Shown piece by piece: positions 1 through 8,072 of a stretch of DNA of 64,000 nt. Origin of the DNA: Solibacillus faecavium (GTDB taxonomy: Bacteria; Bacillota; Bacilli; Bacillales_A; Planococcaceae); NCBI RefSeq assembly GCF_014836905.1, contig NZ_JACSPZ010000002.1, forward strand, positions 372,001 through 436,000. Direction: 5' to 3'. Position 1 is the first letter of the stretch, and each line of letters starts with the position of its first letter. Below the pieces are notes generated by a model. The model saw only the letters and a program-made list of their open reading frames with translations. It did no database searches and had not been told where the DNA came from. The position numbers and the translations under genes were made by a program.

Positions 1-146
1 CAGGTATGGAAGTGTATGTATGTGGCCCAACTGCATTCATGGAAACAGTCATTCAATACTTAGTCGAGCTCGGTGTATCGGCTGATAAAATTCACTATGA
101 ATTCTTCGGTGCAGCGATGGCATTGCAGATTAAGAAGACGGTTTAA
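1..146 (+). CDS. hmp: Flavohemoprotein (nitric oxide dioxygenase), C-terminal end only
   Basis: Only the last 47 codons are inside the window (reading frame from base 3). The visible end contains the ferredoxin-reductase-type NAD-binding motif CGPTAFM and the closing stretch IHYEFFGAAMAL, which is how Hmp flavohemoproteins end. Hmp detoxifies NO to nitrate in the cytosol using a heme globin domain and an FAD/NAD(P)H reductase domain; those domains lie upstream, outside the window. A simple hairpin follows, so it is the last gene of its transcript. Another FNR-type reductase ending is possible but less likely. Confidence 0.8.
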   Translation, partial: GMEVYVCGPTAFMETVIQYLVELGVSADKIHYEFFGAAMALQIKKTV

Positions 147-166
147 TTTAGAGATAATAATAGAAG

Positions 167-205
167 AAAACCAGTTGCCGATGTTTTGCCGGTGACTGGT
201 TTTTT
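167..205 (+). terminator. Intrinsic terminator after hmp
   Basis: AAAACCAGT (167-175) pairs with ACTGGTTTT (195-203), followed by a T run. It lies 20 bases after the hmp stop and also separates it from the convergent dehydrogenase gene. Confidence 0.75.
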
Positions 206-259
206 AATGAATTTAGGATCCCAAATGAACTATAGTTTGTGACCAAATGTGAAAAAAGA

Positions 260-1882
260 TTAAGTGTACAGTAAGTTATTGTTTTCTATTGTGTTTGAAT
301 CGATTTGACAGAGGTGGTCTACATGTCTTGCTGCTCGACGTCCTGAGAACATGGCATCGGCCAATGAAAGTCCACTAATGTAACTATTTGAACAAATACC
401 AACTGCAGTACGTCCTGCTGCATATAGTCCTTCAATCGATTCCCCAGATGAAGTTATGACTTGTCCGGTTTCTTCGTTCACTTTTAAGCCACCCAATGTT
501 AAGCCTGGTGCTGGAAAAGCAGGTGAGTTTTTTATCGAGACATTTACTAAATAAAATGGTGGACGAAAGATTGGTGAAGCTGATTCCGGTGTTTTGTGCA
601 TCGGCTCATCACGTCCCGTAAAAATCGCGTTATTATACTCATTCACTGTTTCCGTCACCTGTTCAACAGGAAGTTTGACCTTTTTCGCTAATTCCGGTAT
701 AGAGTTTGCTTTATAGAATCCTAATGTAAATAAATAACGCATCATCAGTGCTTGGAACGATAATGATTCACGTGGACCGTTCTTTTTTGCGTCCTGCCAA
801 ATTTCACGGTCCATAATTAAGTACCCTTCTCCGTTGTGCTCATTTACCATCTTTTTTGTAAAAGTCGCACCATATAAATCCTCGTTTAATATACGTTGTC
901 CTTTTTTATCGACAACAATTCCACGTATAAAATCAGAAGGAGGTGAAAGAAAACGCCAAATCGATAAAACATCCATATGGTCTACAGTACCACCGGCTTT
1001 TAAGCCCAACTGAATACCAAAACCATCATCATGTACTGTACCAAGTGGCATCACATGTTGAGACTTTGCCCCGTATTGTTTAAGCATTTCTTCATTAAAT
1101 ATAAATCCACCAGCACTTAATACAACACCTTTTGCCGTTAATTCATGATCTTTAGCGTGCTGCTCCCAAATTTTCTGGCTCTTTTCATCCATTTTTTTGC
1201 CGAGTGGTTTAATGTATTTGCCGTAGTTTGTGCCAATTGAAGCATAACGTTTATGTTTCGGATGATCAAAGTTTTTTACACCACGGTACTTCACACCCGT
1301 TACTTTTCCATCCGAGATCAACAAATCGGTTACTTTGCATAAAGGGCGAAAATCAATATTAGGTAGTTTTTTAGCATACGAAAGTAGCGTTTCCATTAAT
1401 ACTTTCCCTGAATCGAGCCCTTTCGCAAATGTACGATGGCCACGAGGAGCAGGAGAAGCTTCAGTTTTATAAGGATATGATTTTTCATTTCCTGAATAAT
1501 ATAAGTAAAATTGATCGTTTGGATAAGATGTTTTATATGGACATACTGTACCAATAAACTTCACACCTTTATCTTTCAACCATTCAATTGAAGCTGGGCT
1601 TTCTTCGCAAAAACGTCGAATCGTCGCATCCGATACAACATTTCCCACTTCACGTTTCAAATAGCGATACATATTGTCAATACTATCTAACACACCCGCT
1701 TCTTTCTGAGTAGATGTCCCACCACCTGCATATACGACCCCTCCAGAAATCCCACTGGCTCCACCACCATAGCTTACATCAAGCATACATACATTTAGAC
1801 CTGCTTTAGCCGCTTCAATTGCAGCACATACACCAGCCATTCCAGCGCCAACAATGATAATATCGAAATTTTCTTTCTCCAT
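260..1882 (-). CDS. FAD-binding dehydrogenase (fumarate reductase / 3-ketosteroid dehydrogenase-like flavoprotein)
   Basis: The N-terminus has the dinucleotide-binding motif IIIVGAGMAGVCAA followed by a flavin-contacting GGGASGISGG loop, and the C-terminus has GLYAAGRTAVG and the NSYISGLSLADAM segment typical of soluble fumarate reductase/KstD-type flavoproteins. These enzymes introduce or reduce a double bond next to a carbonyl group. Two upstream in-frame ATGs exist (1900, 1888), but the AGAGAGGA ribosome site fits the ATG at 1882 (7-base spacing). It is the last gene of an SDR-TetR-flavoprotein operon, which suggests a 3-oxo substrate such as a steroid or other alicyclic compound; the true substrate is unknown. 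Confidence 0.82.
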   Translation of the reverse strand: MEKENFDIIIVGAGMAGVCAAIEAAKAGLNVCMLDVSYGGGASGISGGVVYAGGGTSTQKEAGVLDSIDNMYRYLKREVGNVVSDATIRRFCEESPASIEWLKDKGVKFIGTVCPYKTSYPNDQFYLYYSGNEKSYPYKTEASPAPRGHRTFAKGLDSGKVLMETLLSYAKKLPNIDFRPLCKVTDLLISDGKVTGVKYRGVKNFDHPKHKRYASIGTNYGKYIKPLGKKMDEKSQKIWEQHAKDHELTAKGVVLSAGGFIFNEEMLKQYGAKSQHVMPLGTVHDDGFGIQLGLKAGGTVDHMDVLSIWRFLSPPSDFIRGIVVDKKGQRILNEDLYGATFTKKMVNEHNGEGYLIMDREIWQDAKKNGPRESLSFQALMMRYLFTLGFYKANSIPELAKKVKLPVEQVTETVNEYNNAIFTGRDEPMHKTPESASPIFRPPFYLVNVSIKNSPAFPAPGLTLGGLKVNEETGQVITSSGESIEGLYAAGRTAVGICSNSYISGLSLADAMFSGRRAARHVDHLCQIDSNTIENNNLLYT

Positions 1883-1945
1883 AGACATATCCTCTCTCAT
1901 TCATGGCATAAATAGAAGTTAAAAAGTTTGACTAGCCTGCACATC

Positions 1946-2485
1946 TTATTTGTAAATTGTTTCAAAAATTTGTTCTACATTATCGATTATATTCAACTCA
2001 TCCTGATGGAATCGCCATAAGACAACTGTTCCTAAAAAAGCAGCTGAAAACATATCCATTAATTGTTTTGTCTCAATAAGTGATGTAATTTCACCTTTTT
2101 CCTTTGCCAGATCAACAAGCTCTTTAAATTCCTGTCGCTCACCGTAATAAATATAAAAATGCTCACCCTTCAATTCGAGTTCCGCCATAAAAATGAAGTA
2201 CATGAGGTCTTTACCAATTAAAGTAATGAGCGATGCATAATCTAGTATAAATTTTTTTAAAGTTGCTTTGGGCGAACTAATTGTACGATCAAAATGTACA
2301 AACTGCTGTGCATTTTTAGTAAACCAAAATAATAACAGCTCATTTTTACTTTCAAAATGATGATAAAATGAACCTCTTGTTACATTTAATGCTTCGCAAA
2401 TTTTTGCGACGCTTATGTTTTCGAATCCATCCTGTTTAAAAAGTGAAACAGCTACTTTGCTCATTTCTTCCTTAGTTGTTATCAT
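1946..2485 (-). CDS. TetR/AcrR-family transcriptional regulator
   Basis: 179 residues, the usual TetR length. The N-terminal helix-turn-helix is clear: FKQDGFENISVAKICEALN then VTRGSFYHHFESKNELL, where the FYHHF/SK recognition-helix signature is characteristic. The C-terminal ligand-binding half is all-helical and not assignable to a known inducer class. AAGGGGTG lies 7 bases before the ATG. It sits between the SDR (36 bases upstream) and the flavoprotein (about 60 bases downstream) and is therefore probably the local, autoregulated repressor acting on the palindrome at 3354-3375. Confidence 0.88.
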   Translation of the reverse strand: MITTKEEMSKVAVSLFKQDGFENISVAKICEALNVTRGSFYHHFESKNELLLFWFTKNAQQFVHFDRTISSPKATLKKFILDYASLITLIGKDLMYFIFMAELELKGEHFYIYYGERQEFKELVDLAKEKGEITSLIETKQLMDMFSAAFLGTVVLWRFHQDELNIIDNVEQIFETIYK

Positions 2486-2520
2486 GACACTTCACCCCTT
2501 ATCGGAGTATAACAAACATT

Positions 2521-3333
2521 TTATTCTCCTAAAATACCCGGATTCTCCCACTCTAGCGGTAAGGCTTTTCCGGCTGAAGCTCCTGCATCCATACTAATAA
2601 TCGAACCATTTGTAAAACGTGATAAATCCGAAGCTAAAAATAATGCTAAGTTGGCAATCTCTGTTGGATCTCCTAAACGCCCATTTGGAGAAAGTTGCTT
2701 TGCCAGACTAGTAATCACTTCTTCTGGGGCATCGTTCCAAATAGCAGTTCTAAACGTTCCAGGACAAATTGCATTTACTGTAATATTATGTGCTGCATAA
2801 TCTAATGCAGCATTTTTCGTCAAACCAACAACCGCATGCTTAGAGGCTGTATATAGGCTCATACCACTATTCGCTTGTAATCCAGCTAATGAAGCGATAT
2901 TTATAACGAAACCACCAGTTGACTTCGATTTTAAAATTGCTTCAATTCCATATTTCATACCTAAAAATACGCCTTTAAAATTAACATTTTGAACTGCTTC
3001 AAATTCCGCTAATGATAACTCATGAAGCACTTTATTCGGTGCTGCAATACCTGCGTTATTCACAATGCCATCCAATTCACCATAATTTTCTACTGCAAAT
3101 TGCACTAACGCGATGATTTCTTCCTCATTCGCTACATTAGCCTTATAAAATACTGCCTCTCCACCAGATTCGGAAATGTTTTCTACAACTTTCTGCCCCA
3201 ATTGCTCGTTCACATCCGATAACACCACTAGCATGCCATTCGCTGCATACGTTTCAGCAATTGCTTTGCCTAAACCATCTGCTGCACCAGTTACAATCAC
3301 TACTTTTTCTTTAACACTCGTAAAATTTGTCAT
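2521..3333 (-). CDS. Short-chain dehydrogenase/reductase (SDR)
   Basis: Classical SDR: the TGAADGLGKA cofactor motif near residue 14, the NNAGIA motif, a catalytic serine in INIASLAG, and the YTASK (YxxxK) motif, ending with GSIISMDAGASAG. It oxidises or reduces a hydroxyl/keto group with NAD(P). The start was moved to the ATG at 3333 because GGGAGGGAAATAGG lies directly before it; the upstream M at 3390 has no ribosome site and would overlap the promoter and operator. First gene of the operon with the TetR regulator and flavin dehydrogenase; a hydroxysteroid-like substrate is only inference. Confidence 0.87.
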   Translation of the reverse strand: MTNFTSVKEKVVIVTGAADGLGKAIAETYAANGMLVVLSDVNEQLGQKVVENISESGGEAVFYKANVANEEEIIALVQFAVENYGELDGIVNNAGIAAPNKVLHELSLAEFEAVQNVNFKGVFLGMKYGIEAILKSKSTGGFVINIASLAGLQANSGMSLYTASKHAVVGLTKNAALDYAAHNITVNAICPGTFRTAIWNDAPEEVITSLAKQLSPNGRLGDPTEIANLALFLASDLSRFTNGSIISMDAGASAGKALPLEWENPGILGE

Positions 3334-3353
3334 TCCTATTTCCCTCCCTCTAT

Positions 3354-3375
3354 AAAACATACATATGTATGTTTT
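3354..3375 (-). promoter_or_regulatory. Perfect 22-bp palindromic operator, probable TetR site
   Basis: AAAACATACAT is followed directly by its exact reverse complement ATGTATGTTTT. It lies between a TATAAT -10 box (minus strand, 3382-3387) and the SDR start at 3333, so a bound repressor would cover the transcription start. The -35 region (CAGATT) is poor. The rest of the 3334-3724 gap shows no ORF or other structure that I can support. Confidence 0.75.
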
Positions 3376-3724
3376 GATAAAATTATACAAAAAAACGGAT
3401 AGGAAATCTGTTTTTTAGTTACTTAATATTAAACAAACTCTAGCAAAATAGATTCATAAGTGGGGATATACTAAAAGAAGACCTAAAACCAAAAGAGCTG
3501 TATGTACACTAAACAGGGAAACTTTCCATTTTTTAAACAGTTGGGAAAGGATGAATTACTCAGGATGCTTTAAGCCTTGTCATGCAATCGTTAGTATGAC
3601 GACTTTCTCTGAAAACACCGAAAGCCTCAATATTTACTCAGTCACCTAATCTATATTTGAATATTTGTGTTAAAATGTAAATTATATACATTTTATTGCA
3701 GCAATAATAGGAGGTTTAAATTGC

Positions 3725-4780
3725 ATGGAATTCAAACAGGTTGGCTTTCTTAAAAGAATGGCAAATGCTTTAACGGACAAAGAAAACTTAAAAACACCCA
3801 TACTTGTCAAAGAATCGACAGAAAGCGTTCAGCTAATCGAAAAATATAAAAGAGAATTAGAACATACACAAGATGTGAATATACAAAAAAATCTTCATGA
3901 AAAAATAAAGCTAATAGAACTAGGTTTAAAAGGTGAAAACAGCGTCCTTTTTGAATTACAAAATTCGTTTTTACCATTACATATACTGCACGATGTTCGA
4001 GTCTTTCATAATGATTTAAAAGCTCAAATTGACTTTGTAGTTCTTACAAGGAAGTTTCTTTTGATAATTGAAGTGAAAAATTACTTCGGCAATATTTTAG
4101 TCAATGAGAAAGATGAATTTATTCGCCAAGCTTATAAAGGCAACAAATTAGCATTTCAGGAGGGATTCTATAGTCCCGTTCGCCAAGTTGAAAGACAAGT
4201 TGAAATATTTGAATCGTATATGAAGGATATGGGGGCAGTTAATCGAACACCCATTAAAAGTGTCGTTGTTTTTACAAATAACAGAACCGTTATTAATACA
4301 AAAAAAGCTAGTAAACATGTAAAGGATAAAATACTGCGCGTCGACGGCTTAGTAGAATTTATAAAAAGAGAACTAAAAAAACCCTCTCCCGTTCACTTTA
4401 TGGATAACCGTATGGGAGAAATGAGCGAATATATTAAAGCCTCGCATCTTAAATATACGAACTCTGATGAAGAAATGGACACAGTGGAGATCAAACTTTT
4501 AGAAGAAACTATAAATAATCAAAGTGAAAGTAACGTAACCGTTACACCCGTCAAACCAAATCATACAGAATTAGAAGAAGCATTAAAAAAGTTCCGTATG
4601 AAATTAGCAACGGAAAAAAACATGAAAGCATTTCACATCTTTACTAATAAAACGTTAGACGATTTATTACTAAAGCAACCAAGAAGCCTAGACGAATTAA
4701 AAACAGTTACCGGACTTGGTGAAATGAAAATAAATTCTTTTGGTGCGGGGATAATTGAAATTATACAAGACCATCAGTAA
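3725..4780 (+). CDS. NERD-domain protein with C-terminal HRDC domain
   Basis: Residues about 67-180 form a NERD (nuclease-related) domain: G70-E71, the conserved D103 in QIDFVVL and E116-x-K118 in IIEVKNYFG give a PD-(D/E)xK-like active site. Residues about 283-348 resemble HRDC (LKKFRMKLATEKN, IFTNKTLDDLL, VTGLGEMK), a helicase/nuclease-associated nucleic acid binding fold. The product is likely cytosolic and acts on DNA or RNA, but no NERD-HRDC protein function is firmly known to me. AGGAGG lies 10 bases before the ATG. It is monocistronic and convergent with the membrane-protein operon, with a terminator between. Confidence 0.82.
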   Translation: MEFKQVGFLKRMANALTDKENLKTPILVKESTESVQLIEKYKRELEHTQDVNIQKNLHEKIKLIELGLKGENSVLFELQNSFLPLHILHDVRVFHNDLKAQIDFVVLTRKFLLIIEVKNYFGNILVNEKDEFIRQAYKGNKLAFQEGFYSPVRQVERQVEIFESYMKDMGAVNRTPIKSVVVFTNNRTVINTKKASKHVKDKILRVDGLVEFIKRELKKPSPVHFMDNRMGEMSEYIKASHLKYTNSDEEMDTVEIKLLEETINNQSESNVTVTPVKPNHTELEEALKKFRMKLATEKNMKAFHIFTNKTLDDLLLKQPRSLDELKTVTGLGEMKINSFGAGIIEIIQDHQ

Positions 4781-4825
4781 CAAATTGAGTCCTGTGTATA
4801 TCCAACAAAGGGGTCCTTTTCATAT

Positions 4826-4900
4826 AGCACAAATCACCTTTCTATTGCTTATTTCTCGATAATACAAGTATAGAATAAAGAGTGATTTTGTGCTTTTTTA
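4826..4900 (+). terminator. Terminator hairpin between convergent genes
   Basis: AGCACAAATCAC (4826-4837) pairs, with one bulge, with GTGATTTTGTGCT (4882-4894), followed by six T. The loop is long (about 44 bases), so this may be an imperfect terminator. Confidence 0.6.
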
Positions 4901-4953
4901 ATTTTAAAATTGTTTGGATACCTCATATAGAACCATAATTTAAAAGCTTCGAA

Positions 4954-5268
4954 TTAGATTAGTCTAATCGAAGCTTTCAGCGAATCAATATCAATTCTGA
5001 ACTTTTTATCTATATTTTTGGCTACTTGAAGTTCGTTGCAAGCTAATGCGTTCGCTAAATAGTATGCCTCTCGCGTCATATTCTTTGAAAAAATCTCATC
5101 AAAAGCAGCGTCTACTCTGCACAGTAAAGGACGGCTCTCATAAATGGTACATCGATTATTTACTAAATTAACACATACACCATCCCGATTGTATTCAGTT
5201 AAAAACTCTATATTATTTATACTGCTGCAGCATGCACCACACTCGGTACAAGGGAATGAATACATCAT
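4954..5268 (-). CDS. YkgJ-family cysteine cluster protein
   Basis: 104 residues with the N-terminal CTECGACC (CxxCxxCC) cluster, a later C in NNRCTIYESRPLLCR, which together match the UPF0153/YkgJ family, predicted to chelate zinc or iron. Its biochemical role is not established. The ATG overlaps the stop codon of the preceding 452-residue membrane protein (ATGA-type overlap) and has no ribosome site of its own, so it is probably translationally coupled to it and belongs to the same operon. Confidence 0.85.
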   Translation of the reverse strand: MMYSFPCTECGACCSSINNIEFLTEYNRDGVCVNLVNNRCTIYESRPLLCRVDAAFDEIFSKNMTREAYYLANALACNELQVAKNIDKKFRIDIDSLKASIRLI

Positions 5269-6623
5269 AACTTTAAAATATCATCGCTGAGCATAAAGTC
5301 TGTAAATTCTTCCAACGTGTTGTACTCAAATTTTATGTTTAACCCGTCCGCTAACGCAATGATTGCTTTTTCAGTATAGGATTCATCTATGCCCGCCATA
5401 TCAACAACGACTTTTAACTCTTTTAACGTTTGAGTATATTCATTATAGTAATTGACTAATAGCTGTTCCTCTTGCTTTACTTGTTCTATTACAGCTGCCG
5501 CCATCTGCTCGGCTAAAACTCTTGTCTCTTTCGCTAAAGCAAGGTCATTGTGTGCCGCTTGAAACACTTTATATAACTGTTTCATACCAATTAAAGCTAC
5601 CGAACCTGCAACAGCGGCGCCAATCGGTCCGAATAATGCTGCACCTGCCGCTGTCATTAAAATACCGGAGAAACAGCTTACCGCGTTCGATCCAAGCCCT
5701 TGTACATAAGCATCAATAGAAATTTTACCCGATAAAAACTTATAAGTTAACTCTGTCATATTAACAGCTGAGCTCGCTAATGCAGAAGCAATATTACCGT
5801 TCATAATCGGGTTGTTTTTCCCTAGAAATTTAATTCCGTAAGACACGCCACCAATCACCGCACTTCGAGACCCGCTATTTAACGCAGCCTTTCCCGTTTC
5901 CTTCACGCTAAACTCTTTATTGTATCCATTGGCAACCATGCTTACTGTCCCACCAATAAATGCGCCCGCTAAAGCGCCACAAAGCATCGCATTAGAAGCA
6001 CCTGAGATAAACTCCACACGGTTCAATTTTTTCGCAAACTGCTCTGTATTTTTGGCTGCTTCAAGCGATTGATCATATGTTGTACCACCACTTGTAATAT
6101 TTTCATAGGAAGTTTTCCCAGTCACAACCCCTTGTGCATCCCTATAATCCTGCGCATAAATTCCGTTTGAATTCATACGCTTTTCTATTAATTCCTTCAC
6201 GTGGCCTTCCTTTTCCACATTAACGAGACGTTCCATACCATTATATTTTGCATCTGCTACAGCCCTTGCCGTCGTTGCAATTGAATTATAGGATTTCGCC
6301 TGAATCTCCTTTAACACCTCGCCCTTTGCATCACGAATGAAAATATCCGCAGCAGCATGTGGCTCTCCTAACTGCTCCGTCGTAACCGCACGCAATAAAC
6401 TCCCAGCTTTTGCTGCCGCTGCATTAAATTTTGTCGTTTCGATAATTTCAAACATACGCCCTTGCGTTATATTAGGAGCACAATTGATATACTGCTTGGC
6501 TACATCCTTTAAACGGTCCATTCCTGCAACAGTTTCAATTAATGCATTGCCCTGTTTCTCAATTGTTTCACTAACAACTTGTCCGGCTATAAAATCCATC
6601 TCAGTTTGCCTTAATGCAACCAT
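5265..6623 (-). CDS. Unknown protein: nuclease-like N-terminal segment plus glycine-rich membrane region
   Basis: 452 residues, family not recognised. Residues about 52-150 contain QGRMFEIIETTKFNAAAA and D93 (ADIFI) followed by E106-x3-K110 (KEIQAKSY), an arrangement resembling a PD-(D/E)xK nuclease core. Residues 211-234, 251-290 and 311-347 are alanine/glycine-rich hydrophobic segments of glycine-zipper type (GALAGAFIGG, AAGAALFGPIGAAVAG). The C-terminus is charged and helical. AAGGAGG lies 7 bases before the ATG and the gene follows the 336-residue membrane protein by 12 bases, so the two are co-expressed. A membrane-inserting effector is inferred, not shown. Confidence 0.7.
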   Translation of the reverse strand: MVALRQTEMDFIAGQVVSETIEKQGNALIETVAGMDRLKDVAKQYINCAPNITQGRMFEIIETTKFNAAAAKAGSLLRAVTTEQLGEPHAAADIFIRDAKGEVLKEIQAKSYNSIATTARAVADAKYNGMERLVNVEKEGHVKELIEKRMNSNGIYAQDYRDAQGVVTGKTSYENITSGGTTYDQSLEAAKNTEQFAKKLNRVEFISGASNAMLCGALAGAFIGGTVSMVANGYNKEFSVKETGKAALNSGSRSAVIGGVSYGIKFLGKNNPIMNGNIASALASSAVNMTELTYKFLSGKISIDAYVQGLGSNAVSCFSGILMTAAGAALFGPIGAAVAGSVALIGMKQLYKVFQAAHNDLALAKETRVLAEQMAAAVIEQVKQEEQLLVNYYNEYTQTLKELKVVVDMAGIDESYTEKAIIALADGLNIKFEYNTLEEFTDFMLSDDILKL

Positions 6624-6635
6624 CAGAGCGCCTCC

Positions 6636-7646
6636 TTATAATGCTTGAATTTTTCTTTTTTCTGTAGTAATCACCTGCTGTAAATTTGGCACTAAATCAC
6701 CTTTATCCGTTAAAATCGAGATATTTAAAATATCACGTGTAATAACTGCTAGCTTGTAATTTTTATGAATTGTTTGCTGATCTTCCTTTGTGTATTTGCG
6801 GAAATCTAAGCCCTTTTCACTTAAAATGAGGTCCATACTTTTAATTTCACGGTCGAATACTTTCTTTACACCATCCGCTAAATCATACATATTTTTTGTA
6901 GCCATTTCAATTCTCGTTAATACTGCTGAAGCAGACGTTAACTTTTGCACCTCAGCATTTACTTCAGCTTTTTTCTCATACATTTTCTCAAGCTTCTTTT
7001 CAGTCGTCGCAGCGAAAATTAAGCTTCCTAGTGCTAAGGCTGGAGCTAACGCAATACCTCCAAGTACCATCGTTCCACCAGCAATGCCTAAGCCCCCTGT
7101 CGCAAGTGAGCCCCCTCCTAGGAATGCTAATGTAGCATTTTGTGCTGCAATTCCACTTAATGATGCGATAGCCGTACCCGTTGAAGCAGCAGCAAATGTA
7201 GTTGTCGCACCTACAGCTCCCATAGCTGCTAAGCCACCACCTGCTAACGATGCCACACCCGCAGTCAGTACTTGACCTGCCTTTACAACTTGCTTTTCAA
7301 TCGTAACCACAAGTTGGTCTACATCTGCACTATTAACTAGGCTTTCAATTTCAGACTCATTTTTAAACTCAATATGTTTAATTTGTTTGAAAGATTTAAT
7401 GAAATGCTTCATCGTTTCATTTAAAATATCCAGCTTTAGCTTTCCATAATGCTCGAATTGTTCATTCGTTTGTTCTTTCATGCTATCAAAGGCATCGTAC
7501 GCAGTTGTATACTTTTTATGTAATTCCTCTGCTAGCTCCTTCGTTTCTTTCATATTTTTATAAGAATCGTATCCTTTTTTACTTGCTACAGCTGTCGAAG
7601 CCGCCACTGCACCTGCAATTACTAGCGGAATAAATGGTAATGGCAT
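6636..7646 (-). CDS. Unknown coiled-coil protein with long glycine-rich membrane segment
   Basis: 336 residues, family not recognised. A short hydrophobic N-terminus (residues 4-22) is followed by a charged helical, probably coiled-coil region (25-120), a roughly 85-residue Ala/Gly-rich hydrophobic stretch (128-213) with repeated GGG and GG motifs, and a second charged helical region (214-300). The layout, two helical arms around a membrane-active hairpin, recalls alpha pore-forming toxins and apolipoprotein-L-like proteins, but no sequence match is claimed. GGAGG is 7 bases before the ATG. First gene of a three-gene operon with the 452-residue protein and the YkgJ protein. Confidence 0.7.
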   Translation of the reverse strand: MPLPFIPLVIAGAVAASTAVASKKGYDSYKNMKETKELAEELHKKYTTAYDAFDSMKEQTNEQFEHYGKLKLDILNETMKHFIKSFKQIKHIEFKNESEIESLVNSADVDQLVVTIEKQVVKAGQVLTAGVASLAGGGLAAMGAVGATTTFAAASTGTAIASLSGIAAQNATLAFLGGGSLATGGLGIAGGTMVLGGIALAPALALGSLIFAATTEKKLEKMYEKKAEVNAEVQKLTSASAVLTRIEMATKNMYDLADGVKKVFDREIKSMDLILSEKGLDFRKYTKEDQQTIHKNYKLAVITRDILNISILTDKGDLVPNLQQVITTEKRKIQAL

Positions 7647-7813
7647 AATAAAACCTCCAATTTCTAATTACACTTAATATTACCAAATAATGTAACATAG
7701 TAGTATATTTTATATAATTTTATTTTACTAAGACACATAATTTTAAAATTTTCATTTATATCGAATGAATGATAGAAGTTTTAGTGATGGGTGGGAAATA
7801 CTCTCCTATAACA

Positions 7814-7860
7814 CAAAAAGATCGAAAACCCTTATTTATCTAGGGTTTCGATCTTTTTAT
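7814..7860. terminator. Bidirectional terminator
   Basis: AAAAAGATCGAAAACCCT pairs with AGGGTTTCGATCTTTTT across a short loop, with T runs on both strands. On the minus strand it directly follows the tmRNA-like 3' end at 7862. Confidence 0.85.
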
Positions 7861-7861
7861 A

Positions 7862-7909
7862 TGGAGACGGCGGGATTTGAACCCGCGTCCAGAATGTCCA
7901 TTCACAGCT
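7862..7909 (-). other. tmRNA (ssrA) 3'-end fragment: T-arm and acceptor strand only
   Basis: Read on the minus strand the segment has a complete T stem-loop (CGGG-TTCAAAT-CCCG) and ends CGTCTCCA, the acceptor strand of tmRNA; a terminator follows at once. The 5' tmRNA half (normally about 350 bases upstream), the tag-peptide frame and the encoded CCA are missing, and the EAL gene ends at 8073, so a full gene cannot fit. Such 3' fragments are commonly left as attachment-site copies by elements that integrate into ssrA. A bare 7-base pairing of GGGGATG near 8050 with CGTCTCC exists and may be chance. Confidence 0.55.
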
Positions 7910-7972
7910 TTCCTCATAATAAAACAAAGCGAATAAATTATTATCGTTTTTTGTAATAATTAATCCCATTCG
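7882..7972. repeat. Direct repeat, copy 1 (EAL flank)
   Basis: Matches 9251-9342 in the same orientation, nearly base for base over the first 30 bases and over CGTTTTTTGTAAT; more diverged similarity continues to about 8030. Contains part of the tmRNA 3' fragment and the last codons of the MBL remnant. Confidence 0.75.
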
Positions 7973-8030
7973 CTACCCGATACACCAAATAATGGAATCA
8001 CCCCGATGTCTCACTCAGTATCCTCCTAGG
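7941..8030 (-). pseudogene. Remnant of the 3' end of the metallo-hydrolase gene
   Basis: Translating the minus strand gives LSETSG, a stop, then FHYLVYRVANGINYYKKR and a stop. The intact MBL protein encoded at 9311-10252 ends with LSETLGQFDYLV and, after a longer linker, GVQYYKKR. The fragment is thus a decayed copy of that C-terminus with an in-frame stop and an internal deletion. It is part of the direct repeat that flanks the EAL gene. Confidence 0.7.
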
Positions 8031-8072
8031 TAACCTGGCACTCCATCCCCTTTATTCTATTAATTCCACTAT

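Noticed and set aside
6790-7275. 161-codon plus-strand ORF
   Set aside because: Antisense shadow of the Ala/Gly-rich membrane gene, whose codon bias keeps that frame open.
7765-7956. 63-codon plus-strand ORF containing METAGFEPASRM
   Set aside because: It is the reverse complement of the terminator and tmRNA T-arm; such peptides arise from RNA genes read backwards.
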